From: Chrysogorgia sp. JL179-B06
Taxonomy: Eukaryota > Cnidaria > Anthozoa > Scleralcyonacea > Chrysogorgiidae
Assembly: GCA_035772405.1 (NCBI GenBank)
Contig: JAYKKM010000034.1
Span: 1,324,501-1,388,500, forward strand
Direction of reading: 5' to 3'
Length of the DNA: 64,000 bases
A model generated the notes under the pieces. It did no database searches. It was not told the DNA's origin and saw only the letters and a program-made list of their open reading frames with translations. Position 1 is the first letter of the stretch; each line of letters begins with the position of its first letter. Below are positions 32,858-43,570 of this stretch, in pieces. The position numbers and the translations under genes were made by a program.

Positions 32858-35110
32858 TTCACACAGCTTAATATCTATTTTCAACGAGGACGACGTAAAT
32901 ACCAAGTTAGCCATTTTCAATCAAACCATCCAATCTACCCTAGACTCGCATGCTCCAATAAAGACAGTCAAAGTACGTAACCGTCCTTGTCCATTTGTAA
33001 CTCAGGACATAAAGGTGCTCATGAAGACCAGAGACCAGCTACACCGCCGATACTTACAGACACGAGACGATCTTGATTGGAGTAATTTTAAGAATTCTCG
33101 AAATGCCGTTAAGACAATGTTAAGAGACTCAGAAAGAAATTATTATTTGGAAGAAGTTCAGCGACATAAAAATAACCCAGGCTCTCTTTGGAAAATTATT
33201 AATCAAGCCATACCGTCAAAAAGTTAAGAAAAACACACTTACACAAAAGAACCAAAGACAGTCGCTGACGAATTCAATCAGTTTTTCACGTCTGTAGGCA
33301 AAAATACAGCAGATGCGTCCATTCGTCTGGCAGAAGAGTACCACATTACTGTAGAGGAAACACCTTTAGAGACAGTTCATATGCCCTTTGAAGATCTCTT
33401 TTCCTTCAGAACAGTAACTAGTGAAAGTACGTGTATTTCATCTCTGCCATTGAACAAGGACCAGATATAAATCTCGACATTCTCCTCTCGACTGTCTCCT
33501 ATACTAGGACCACTAACAAACATTATTAACTGCTCTCTAACATCTTGTATATTCCCTACTGCATGGAAGGAGGCGGAAGCGATTCCCATAGTGAAAGACG
33601 GAGACCACGAAGTAGCATCAAACAACCGCCCGATATCTCTTCTTGCCATAGCTTCTAAGGTTTGTGAAAAGATTGTACTTGAACAATTCAGTACTTACCT
33701 TATAAGTAAAAACCTGCTCTCTTCTCATCAAAGCGGAAATAAAAAAACTCCATTCCACCGAGACCCTGGACATTTTTAGTACTGACACGATTCTAGAGGC
33801 CATGGACAAAAAGAAACTCACCGCTTTAGTGTTGTTAGACCTCTCGAAAGCCTTCGACAGTATCAACCATCACAGAATGTTATACAAACTAGCGAATGTT
33901 GGTGCTTCCCCAGAAACAGTACAGTGATTTAAAAGCTACTTGTCAGATAGCTTTCAGTCCACCCGAATCAACTCCACCCTATCTGATCCACTACCAATTA
34001 CTCGCGGAGTACCTCAAGGTGCGACGCTTTCACCATTATTATTTTGTATTTACTTGAACGATCTGCCCTCCGTATCTCGTGACTCCATGCAACCTTGAAT
34101 CGTACGTTGATGACTCGAACGTTTTCCTCTCCTTTCCATTACGTGAAATAGATACAGCAATTACAAATCTCGAATAAGACCTACACAGAGTCGCAAGTTG
34201 GTGCTGTGAAAACCACCTTTTAATTAACCCGGGGAAAACTAAGTACATGATAATCGGAACAAAGCAGCTGATGAACAGACTACCTACAGATACATCCGTA
34301 TCATTCTTGGGCAAATCTCTTAGACCAGTGGACTCTGCTAAAGATTTAGGTGTTACGTTAGATAGTCACCTAAATTACGACAATCATACCTCGCTACTTC
34401 TCTCGTCGTGTATGAACAAATTATACCAGATAAATCGTGCTAAAAATAGTTTTGACACAAAAACTCTATCGGAAATCATTTCATCCTTAGTCATTAGCAA
34501 GATGCTTTATTGCTCTTCGGTGTGGTCGAATACGTCTGCCTCCAACGTAAAGAAAGTCCAGTCGATCCAGAATTTTGCATGTAAAATCATCACGAAATCC
34601 AGGAAATATGACCACGTAACTCCACTTCTACGTGAATTAAATTGTCTTCTAGTGGACAAATTACTATATTTTAGAGACGCTATTTTGACCTACAAATGTG
34701 TAAACAACTTCGCACCCGACTACCTTTGTAACAAATTGATAAAAAGGTCATCAATCCACAACCGTAGGACTCGTACACGTGACTCTCTTCAAATACCGCT
34801 ATTTAAAACTGCAGCTGGTCAACGATCATTTGCATATAGAGCTGTCCACATTTGGAACAATTTAGAAAAGAACCTGAAAGACAGCTTTTCTCTTAAAACA
34901 TTTAAAGCATGAGCACTGAAGAAATATTTGCTTGCAAAAGAAAACATTTAGTATAACCAACTAAATTATGTACATAGTTAAGATAATTTTTAAGATACTT
35001 TTGTAAAACTTATATATGAAACCTCTACTGCATGCATGTAACTATAAATAATTTCTGAAAAACCCTTTTAGGGAGAATTTATTAAATATCTATCTATCTA
35101 TTTATCTATC
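32858..35110 (+). pseudogene. LINE family Z reverse transcriptase and 3' tail
   Basis: Continues LINE Z in several frames: linker 33015-33227; RT fingers 'RPISLLAIASKVCEKIV' (about 33630); palm 'LVLLDLSKAFDSINHHRMLY' (about 33823); 'ITRGVPQGATLSPLLFCIYL' (about 34000); catalytic 'YVDDSNVFLSF' (about 34103). Then comes a long open C-terminal frame, 34247-34912, with 'LGVTLDSHLNY' and 'SKMLYCSSVWSN'. At least four frameshifts or stops (32857, 33227, about 33475, about 33780, about 34100) make it dead. It ends in a (TATC)n tail at 35083-35112. A possible target duplication 'gggttagt' (31077-31084 and 35119-35126) is imperfectly placed. Confidence 0.8.
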
Positions 35111-35199
35111 TTAGTCATGGGTTAGTTTTACTTAAAAAAACGGGGGTAATTTTTAATCCGAAAAACGGACGGTTTTGAACCTTTTTTGTGACTCCAATA

Positions 35200-35715
35200 A
35201 CTGAAATTGACGTTGAATCGACGTCGATTTCACGTCGTTCAACGACGTTGTTTCGACGTCGTGAAAATAACGTCGATCCAATTTGCGTTTTCAACCTTTT
35301 TTCAACGTCGAATCGACGTCGAAGAGCGACGTCGTTTCAACGTCGTGAAATTGACGTTGAATCGACGTCGAATTGACGTTGAATCGACGTTGAATCGACG
35401 TCGATTTCACGTCGTTCAACGACGTTGTTTCGACGTCGTGAAAATAACGTCGATCCAATTTGCGTTTTCAACCGTTTTTCAACGTCGAATCGACGTTGAA
35501 GAGCGACGTCGTTTGAACGTCGTGAAATTGACGTTGAATCGACGTCGAATTGACGTTGAATCGACGTTGAATCGACGTCGATTTCACGTCGTTCAACGAC
35601 ATTGTTTCGACGTCGTGAAAATAACGTCGATCCAATTTGCGTTTTCAACCTTTTTTCAACGTCGAATCGACGTCGAAGAGCGACGTCGTTTCAACGTTGA
35701 ATCGACGTCTTTTTG
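35200..35715. repeat. GACGTCG-rich tandem array, ~178-bp unit, right arm
   Basis: Three units marked by 'cgtcgatccaatttgcg' (35271, 35449, 35627). The motif vocabulary is that of the left arm but the unit length differs (178 against 119 bp). Open frames through it are artefacts. Confidence 0.9.
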
Positions 35716-35724
35716 CCCGCTGGG

Positions 35725-38398
35725 TTGAGGCTTTCTTGTACACTTTATCCAGATGACAGGTCATGTGAAGAGAGGGATCCACGGTTACACCAAGATAATT
35801 ATATGATATTGTTCGATTAATAGTATTGCAACGATACAATACTTTCAAATCCTCAACTTTCTTCAAGCGGTTAGAAGTTCCAAAGAGCATTGCTTCGGTT
35901 TTTCCTTGTTTTAAATTAATTACAAGTTCATTGTCATCCAACCATTTGGACAAATTGCTCATATCCTGAGTCAGTTTATGTTGAATATTATTCACATTCT
36001 TATCTGAGGTATAAATAACTGCGTCATCAGCATACATAATGATATTACTATGTTGTAAACAATCGGTGACATCATTAAAATGGAGGAGGAACAGTAAAGG
36101 ACCCAAAGTGGAGCCTTGCGGTACACCACAAATCACATGATGGTAGTTAGAAATTGCACTGTTATACTTGACTGTATGTTTTCGGTTAAACAGATAATCA
36201 GTAAACCATTCAAGTTCCATACCAGTAATCCCATATGGTGGTAGTTTTGAAAGGAGTTTTCCATGACTGACTGTGTCAAAAGCTTTCTGCAAATCCACAA
36301 AGACTGCTCCGGTTACCGTTCCCTTGTCCAATTCCTTTCTAATGTTATCAATAAATAATGTTATGGCGAGTTCAGTATAGATCTACGAGGACGAAAACCA
36401 TACTGACAGTTTGAAAGCAAATTATTATCCTGTAGATGATTAATTAATTGTCTCTGAACACATTTCTCCAAAATGTTTCATGGTATTGAGAGAACTGAAA
36501 TAGATCGATAATTATCAAAATTGATCTATCGCCACACTTAAATATTGGTGTAACTTTGGCTTCCTTAAATTTCTGTGGTATAAGACCAGACCGTAAGGAC
36601 AAGTTAATAATATAAGCCAGTGGTTTAGATATTTGTTTCGCTGTGTCCTTGAGCAGACGTGGAGGAAAATCATCAAGGCCAACTGCTTTATTGTTCTTCA
36701 ACAATTTCAATTCCTTGAGGATATCAGTTTCTTGGACAATTGAGAAATTAAATTCAGGTAATAACTCAAAAATGTATAACTCCAAACAAAATCCTTCAGA
36801 AAAATGGCTTGTGATTTGATTTTGGAAGCAACATTAGTAAAAAAGTTGCAAAATGCATTTGCAATGGTGACATCATTTGTTAGAATATGTTCATCCAGTT
36901 TAAATGCAGAAGTTGCAGAGGATTGGGCTTTCGTTGGAAAAATAGTTTTAATATGTTTCCAAAAGCGGTCAGGTTTAGATGTGTTTTCATTAATCAAATG
37001 TCGATTAAATTTTGGCTTTTGCAGACTTAATAAGGTTGTTTACTCAAGTTTTACCTTTAATTCTTTTCTCAATGATGGGAGCATGTTTATTAAAAAACGA
37101 GAGAAGAATTTGTGTCATACTTTGCCAGGCATTTTCTTCAATATCACGAGACAGCTTATCAGGACAATAGTTACGGTAATTACGGCATTTGATTTTAATA
37201 GGCTTGTAGTTTAGGTTGTTTAGTTTCCTCGAGCATCCAACCATGTCATGATCACTAATACTGCTAGGTATAGTTTGGATATTAACCAATTTGTCAGGAT
37301 CAGTTGTGACTATAATATCAATAAGAGTTTTACTATGCCGAGTAACTCTAGTTGCTGTAGTAACCATTTGCTTGAGACCATACATTGACAAAATATTATT
37401 AAATTCTTTATGACCATTCTTGACAAGAAAGTCACAGTTAATATCTCCCATGAGAATACATTCTTTGTCTTCAGCTGTTGCGGCGGATAATATGTTATCA
37501 AAATGGAAATTAAAATCCTAACAGAGATAATTGAATTTTGAACTATCTGGTGGTCTGTATAATATACCAAGAAAGAAGGATTTTTCTTTGGGAAACATTA
37601 CTTCAAGCCACATGCATTCAATTTCATCAATTTCAAGATAATACCTTCTATGATATGGAGTTCCATTCCGAATATATGCGCCTAGCTACACCACCACCAG
37701 GTCCGTTTGATCTAAATTTTTTCTCATATAAATAACCCGGTATCTGCATTTTGATCAGCTTCATTAGTCGAACAATTTTCATGAGTTTCAATCAAGCCAA
37801 GAATGTTGATATTTTTAGATGAGCATAAAAGTTTCGACAGGAGATCTTTTTTATGAAGTAGCTGGCCACAGACATTCTGATGTAGAATTTTAAATCCATT
37901 GCACGCAGCAAACTGAGTTAAACTTATTTGACTTTCCGTTGATACGGTGGGATTTTTAGAGGGATCTTCAGAACACAAATCTTGCGGTAAACAATTGCCA
38001 CATGTGTCACCATCATCAGGGCCACGACATATTTCGTATGAAAGTTGAGCATACACGAGGAGCAAACAACATTGCTCTGGTTCTTTCGAATAGTCTTTAT
38101 ACATGCCTGACATTTAACCGCTGCTGGGCCCGGATACGTCTCGATGTCACGAGACAAGAGCAGTAGAACATGAAGAATATTGACACGCGAAGTCTTCACA
38201 AACAAACCATTCTGGCGACGGAAATTCTAGTGAGACGAATACACATATGTTTCACTCCAGGTTAAATCAAAATCACAATATTGCTTAAAAGGAACTTGGA
38301 GAGAGTCAGAACTGACAAAACTATACTTCCTTACTGTAAACACCGCAAACAAAGTTAAAATTCCGAGGAGCGGTAAAAACGTGACCAAGCGGTCTGCC
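35725..38398 (-). pseudogene. LINE family Y, 5' and central part
   Basis: Minus-strand LINE starting at ATG 38398 ('MADRLVTFLPLLGILTLFAV', signal-anchor-like). After an in-frame stop at 38227 comes 'LLLLSRDIETYPGP', a 2A-like motif with Tyr for Asn, then a zinc-finger-like region ('VKCQACIKTI', 'VVCSSC'). Endonuclease pieces: 'KILHQNVCGQL' and 'LGLIETH' (about 37780-37880), 'LMGDINCDFL' (about 37440), 'SISDHDMVG' (about 37240). RT: 'KLLKNNKAVGLDDFPPRLLK' (about 36700), 'VFVDLQKAFDTVSHGKLL' (about 36290), 'CGVPQGSTLGPLLFLLHF' (about 36120), catalytic 'MYADDAVIY' (about 36030) and thumb 'YLGVTVDPSLH' (about 35790). Cut by the CCCAGYGGGCA element at 35724; continues at 29460. Several frameshifts and stops. 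Confidence 0.8.
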
Positions 38399-40812
38399 AT
38401 TTTGTATTGACAATAATACACAATTGCACTTCAATTTTACAGTCAGCGAATGCATGTTTGAATACTAATTTTGCCCAAAACAATGGTCAACATCTTCGTA
38501 TCACAATGAGCGCAACCATGCGTCCTTTCCACATTCCAGTCACGCATCGTACAGGAATATCAATAACATCATTAATATTCAGACTGAAAAACTGAGTAAA
38601 TGTATTCCGCGCTTACGATTTGCAGTATGGAATGGTCACTCGTTAAATAAAAAATCTGCCTCCATCTGCGACTTTATCATTTCTAAGCGTCTAGATATTC
38701 TAGCTTTAACTGAAACCTGGATTTCTGACAAAAAAAAGCAACGAACAAAACCATTGCTGAAGATACTAACACTTTAAAGGATTTTAACTTTCTACATTCA
38801 CCAAGAACAGATGGGAAAGGTGGTTGTGTGGGAATACTTCTCCGAAATTGTTTCAATGTAAAGAAAAATTACGTTATATCATTTAAATCTATGGAGTGTA
38901 TGGACATTTCGCTTATCCGCCTCATCATTGTATATCGCCCCCCTCTTTCGAAAAATAATAAACTTACATCAAAACCGTTTTTTAATGAATTTTCTGTTCT
39001 GTTAGAGGAACTAGCTTTTGCTCCGGGGAATCTACTGATTTCTGGGGACTTTAATTTCCATATAGACGATAGTAATGGTAATGATACAACCCATGACTTT
39101 ATTGGTCTGTATGAGTCAACTGTAAGAGCAGTTGGTGCCATACATAATCGTGGTCATATACTATATCTCATTACTGACCGCCTGGAGCAGTCCTCTATAA
39201 ATGTCGTCAGATTTACCGTCAGACCATAGTGCTGTTCTTTGTACACTGGATCTCCCTAAGCCACGTTACTCAAAAAAGTTTATAAAACGTCGTGATATGC
39301 GCGGCATAGACTCTCAGTCACTGCAAAAGGATATACTTGCTTCACCACTGTATTACTTCCCCTCGAGAAGACGTAAATGCGATTACAAAACGATATAATT
39401 GTCTCCCGCGTCAGCTCCTGAACGAATACGCACACTCACCTTGCGTCGGAACTCACCTTGGTTTTCAGATACGCTAAGAACTATGAAGAGGCAGAAGTGC
39501 AAATGCGAACAGAAACACCTATCTACCGAACTAGAAGTTCACCGTCTGATATATACAGAACAATGCCGGGTATATACTGCAAAAACGGATTATAAGACAA
39601 ACATATACAGTGTATGGTTCCGATAACAATAACTTATTCCGCATGATTGATGGTTTGTTTCGGGTAAAAGTGGTCACTCCTCTGCCGTCACATGACTCCC
39701 TTCCAGCTCTGGCTGAGGCTTTCATTAGCTATTTCGATTCCAAGATTAAATCGCTTCGGAGTAGCCTTCGTAGTTCTGTTTTGTCATCTGCAGATCGACC
39801 ACTCCGTAACAATTGAGTCCCCACCGTGTACATCCTCGTTCACTGAATTTACCAACGTATCCAAGTTGTTTGTTGGTGAAGTAGTGAAACAATCTCCATC
39901 AATGTGCTGTTCTCTTTATCCAATACCTACACGCGTATTAAAGCAGTATCTTGATTTTTTAGATACTCCAATCACTAACATCATAAACACTTCATTGTCG
40001 GAGGGTGCATTCCCTACAACGTTAAAACATGATATTATTCATGCTTCTATCAAGAAAGCTGATTTGGATCAAGAATTCCTTAGTTATCGACCTATCACAA
40101 ACTTAGCATTTCTCACAAAATCACTTGAACGGGTTGTGGCTACTCAGACGAAAAACTATCTTTTAGAGAACGGCCTGTTACTAAACTACAGTCTGCATAC
40201 AGACAGTTCCATATCACGGAGACGGCAATATTACATGTGTTAAATGATATTATTCGTTCAGTGGACGCACGCCACGAGGTTGTATTGGTTTTATTGGATT
40301 TTTCAGCTGCGTTTGACAACATTGCCCACACCCTACTTCTAGAAAAGCTTCACCGTCCCTATGGGTTTAGTGGCAAAGTATTGGCACGGTATCGGTCATA
40401 CCTCATTGCGCGAACACAGTCGACTATTGTGAGAGATACTTCATCTTCCAACAGAGTACTGCATTATGGTTTACCCCAAGTGTCAGTCTTAGGTACACTT
40501 TTATTTTCATTGTACTTCGCTCCACTGGAGGATGTTATCAACGCACATAATATTGAAAGTATGATGTAAGCTGATACCAAACTATACGTAACCATCAATT
40601 CTTCACAAGATCGACTTTCTGTACTGTCAAAACTCGAACTTTGTATCAGTACAGCTTATGGACTTTCCTGCAACCCTAGTACAAAACGAAGATTCTCCAC
40701 CTTTCATCTCGTTTTATGCAATATAACCCCTTATCTGGTATCTCAGTTGACGGAACTGTTATTTTTCCTATTCCTGTTTCTCGAAAACTTGGCGTTGCTA
40801 TTGACAGCAATC
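38399..40812 (+). pseudogene. LINE family X, copy B, 5' and central part
   Basis: The endonuclease begins about 38617: 'LRFAVWNGHSLNKKS', 'ILALTETWISD' (catalytic Glu), 'DGKGGCVGILL', 'LIIVYRPPLS', 'LISGDFNFHIDD' (catalytic Asp/Asn), then 'PSDHSAVLCTL' after a one-base shift near 39200. The RT in broken frames: 'CSLYPIPTRVLKQYLD', 'LDFSAAFDNIAHTLLLEKL' (about 40290), 'YGLPQVSVLGTLLFSLYFAP' (about 40460); the catalytic box near 40570 is eroded. The copy is interrupted at TTAA 40813 by the Kolobok-like element and continues at 47883. Its first bases lie next to the 5' end of LINE Y, head to head. Confidence 0.8.
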
Positions 40813-41154
40813 TTAAAGTGCTACTGCAATGGAATTTTCGAATATTTTTATATTTGCTTAAAAAAATATTCAATCTTTTACGAGTAATTTGATGTAGGCC
40901 TATATTTGACCAACATACGTGGCCTAGAAGTTGTCGAATTTGCCGTCCAAAGATTGCTGCTTGATGCGAACGTTTTATTTGCCTTGTTTATCGACTGTGA
41001 CGTCACAAGTAGAACGGAAGTCGCGAAGCTATTACAAGGCGATATATTGTTTTGGGCTGTTGTGGTCAATCTTCTTGCCATTTTTTCGTTTTTAAAATCA
41101 ACAGTTTTTGTAAAATACATCAGTAGCTTATTTCACTGTTTACGTGGAGAAGTT

Positions 41155-41961
41155 ATGTCGGATAACGAGTCGATTTCATCGAGTACGGATACGCAAGAGA
41201 GTTCGACAACCAAGAGCAGTAGCGAAGGAAACTCTGACTCCGATCAAGCTGGATATGTGGCGACATCAAACAGCTTTGCTTATGATAATGAACCTCTTGC
41301 TCAACCAGGCCAAGTTGTGGAAACCAACCCTGATGCAGACGGCATACTGCCAATTACTTTAGAGCAACGAAGCGACGGTAGAATACCTGTAAACCAGTGG
41401 TAAGTAAGTCGTCCTTGTTTGTATAAAGTATAAACAGGTCATTTAACTCTATATAGATATTTCGCTTGTTCGTTTCCTTTTGAACGCTTTAACTGGTGTA
41501 CAAAACAACATATGTTATATATAATCTTAAATTAATATAAATCATGAAGGAAATCTAATTGTAAGCGTGGTGAACATAATTTTGAAGGGAAGTTTTGCAC
41601 GAAATTTTAGTTAACATATGGAATCGGTTATACTTATAAGTAATAGCAGAATTTCTCCACCGTTTTAAAGTTTTTGAACTGCATATGAACATGGTATTAT
41701 TAAAATGTTATGTAGGTGTAGTTGTCAATGTTGTGATAAATAATTACTTGTTGGGGTGCTGGAGTTTCGTTGCTGCAAAGAAATGACACCGGCCTTGAGG
41801 ATCATGACATTTGATGGAAGTATTGAGCATGTTAATTGCATAACCCACCATGAAGACTTTGGCCCAATGACCCATGCAACAGTTTTAGAGAATGTCGGCC
41901 CACTTTTAAAAGATAAAAACGGTCGTTCTTATCGTCGCCGTGGGTCACAAACCAGGAACGA
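41155..41961 (+). pseudogene. P2X7-C-terminal-type cysteine-rich protein (first two exons)
   Basis: Exon 1 (ATG 41155 to 41399) encodes an acidic, Ser-rich leader ('MSDNESISSSTDTQESS') ending 'RIPVNQ', with a GTAAGT donor. Exon 2 (41716-41961) rejoins in phase and begins 'WCSCQCCDK', then has an in-frame TAA at 41741-41743. It continues 'LEFRCCKEM', 'IEHVNCITHHEDFGPM' and 'RSYRRRGSQTRNE', then a GTAAGT donor. The WCxC...CC...CIT pattern is that of the zinc-coordinating cytoplasmic ballast domain known from P2X7 receptors, which is also found alone in many invertebrate proteins. No receptor part is present. The following exon (from about 42031, after 'caacag', 'INRSYLPDLF') soon hits stops. 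A stop and eroded 3' exons make it a pseudogene as read. Confidence 0.65.
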
Positions 41962-42432
41962 GTAAGTAATTATTATTCCTTGAATTATTTTTAATAGTAG
42001 TCCCTTACTGAAGTGCATTTTTATTCAACAGGATAAATAGATCATACTTGCCAGATTTGTTTTGTACTATTTCCCACGTTTTATATCTTTTCCTTTAGTC
42101 TCTGGAAATATGTTATTTAGCCCACAGGCAAAATCTATGGTATTTTTTATAGATATTTAAGAGCTGTAGCCTACAGATGGATTATTAGATGGCTATGTGG
42201 CTTACTTTGTATTTATCATGTAATCCGGAAGAAGTTTCCAACAGCAGAAACACAGGGTTACATGCCAGCTGAACAACGACAATAAAGACTCTTGTTGACA
42301 AATTCATAACATGCAACTCTAAATGCTTCAAAGTGGGAGAGAACCTGTAATGTAATTTGTTGGAAAGACTATTACTCAAGATTGCCAACTATTATGCACT
42401 CTCATCCTTGTTTGAGTGATTTATTTGGCCTA

Positions 42433-42573
42433 TTGTTGAAAATTGGGGGTAAAGCCCAACCCCAGGTGGTGAAATGCAGAGCTATACAAATTTCCTGATT
42501 GGACCCATGGCCAATCAGCAAATTTGTACAGCTCAGCATTTCACTGGGCTTTACCCCCTACTTCCAACACTCA
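42433..42573. mobile_element. hairpin MITE (~140 bp)
   Basis: The arms 'gggggtaaagccca' and 'tgggctttaccccc' extend through 'gtgaaatgc(a/t)gagct' to 'tacaaatt'. Foldback form, inside the Kolobok-like element. Confidence 0.8.
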
Positions 42574-42619
42574 ACTGATACAATATGATGTCAATATGTT
42601 TATTAAAAAATGAATGTAT

Positions 42620-43150
42620 GTGCACATCCAAACACTACCGATATAAATAACACGTCCAAACACTACCTATATATAGTGACTGCCGCATAGGCAGTACGTA
42701 TATCAATCACACCATTACATCAATGTAACCTTCGCTCTCCATCCGAGGCTCAATGGTTAGAGCGTCTCACCGGCAATCAGAAGGTTACAGGTTCGATTCC
42801 TGTCCGAGACTCAGAATAATTTTTCTGAGGATATGAGCTTGACAATATATCGCCCATGTATCGTCTGTCTACTCCAAGCTCTCCCACATTCACTACAGCA
42901 GTGTGTACTGTGTATTAACACATCCAAACACTACCGATATAATATAGTGACTGCCGCATACGCAGTACGTATATCAATCGCACAATTACATCAATGTAAC
43001 CTTCGCTCTCCATCCGAGTCTCAGTGGCTCAATGGTTAGAGCGTCTCACCGGCAATCAGAAGGTTTGACGATACGAGCTTGACGATCGCCCATGTATCGT
43101 CTGTCTACTCCAAGCTCGCCCACATTCACTACAGCAGTGTGTATATTAAC
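42620..43150 (+). repeat. tandem duplication containing two tRNA-derived SINE copies
   Basis: The block 'acactaccgatata..tagtgactgccgcat' to 'cttcgctctccatccgag' occurs at 42630-42750 and again at 42915-43018, each followed by a SINE. SINE 1 (about 42745-42890): A-box-like 'gctcaatggttagagcg', B-box 'ggttcgattcc', tail 'ctgaggatatgagcttgac' and 'gcccatgtatcgtct'. SINE 2 (about 43015-43130) lacks about 45 bp spanning the B box. A tRNA-Ala-like cloverleaf can almost be drawn, but the acceptor and anticodon loop do not fit a working tRNA. Confidence 0.75.
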
Positions 43151-43570
43151 ACATTATGTATATACAATATGACATATGTATAGTAGTTTATTTCATGATT
43201 GAGTCGGTTTTCTTTGATGTACCACAGGCTTTATACAGCATAAAGCCCTATGAATACTAATTAGATAAAAGTGAAGAAAAAACTAGGAAATATTTGTCCA
43301 AAGTGGAAAAATCAACAAAATTTTGTTGGAAAACCTCCTCAATCATAAGATACAGTAAGTCAGATAAATCCCTCAAACGTTGGAATTTATGTGATATACA
43401 GCCCTTGGACGCTACACGTCCTCAGCGCTGTATGTACATACTGGTACCTTGTTCTCGGGATTTGTCTCTTACTAAAATAAAATGTTGCATCTTACATCAA
43501 CCAATAAAGATGTAAAAGTTGAAAGTGTGGTGCAGTTAATGTCCTGCAAAACTAAGAAAAGCACTGTGAT

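Larger units (their letters stand above)
29461..35724. mobile_element. 6264-bp DNA element with CCCAGYGGGCA ends and GACGT-rich arms
   Basis: Inverted termini are 'CCCAGTGGGCA' (left) and the complement of 'CCCAGCGGGCA' (right), with a TT target duplication (29459-29460 and 35725-35726). Removing the element and one TT fuses the two halves of LINE Y in frame, which defines both borders. Inside each end lies a GACGT/CGACG-rich tandem array. The middle (30290-31070) has short frames without a recognised domain, and a whole LINE (31085-35110) sits inside. No transposase was found. The superfamily is not assigned; similar GACGT-rich, CAGYGGGCA-ended repeats are, as I recall, common in marine invertebrates. 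Confidence 0.75.

Noticed and set aside
35207..35728. 173-aa Arg/Asp/Val-rich protein
   Set aside because: Reads the 178-bp GACGT tandem array; the same peptide repeats with the unit.
41155..41961. P2X receptor gene
   Set aside because: Only the cytoplasmic cysteine-rich module is present; no transmembrane segments or ligand-binding ectodomain.
42745..42815. Functional tRNA gene
   Set aside because: A and B boxes are present, but the anticodon loop lacks U33, the stem has a mismatch and the acceptor stem does not pair; the shared 3' tail with other copies marks a SINE.
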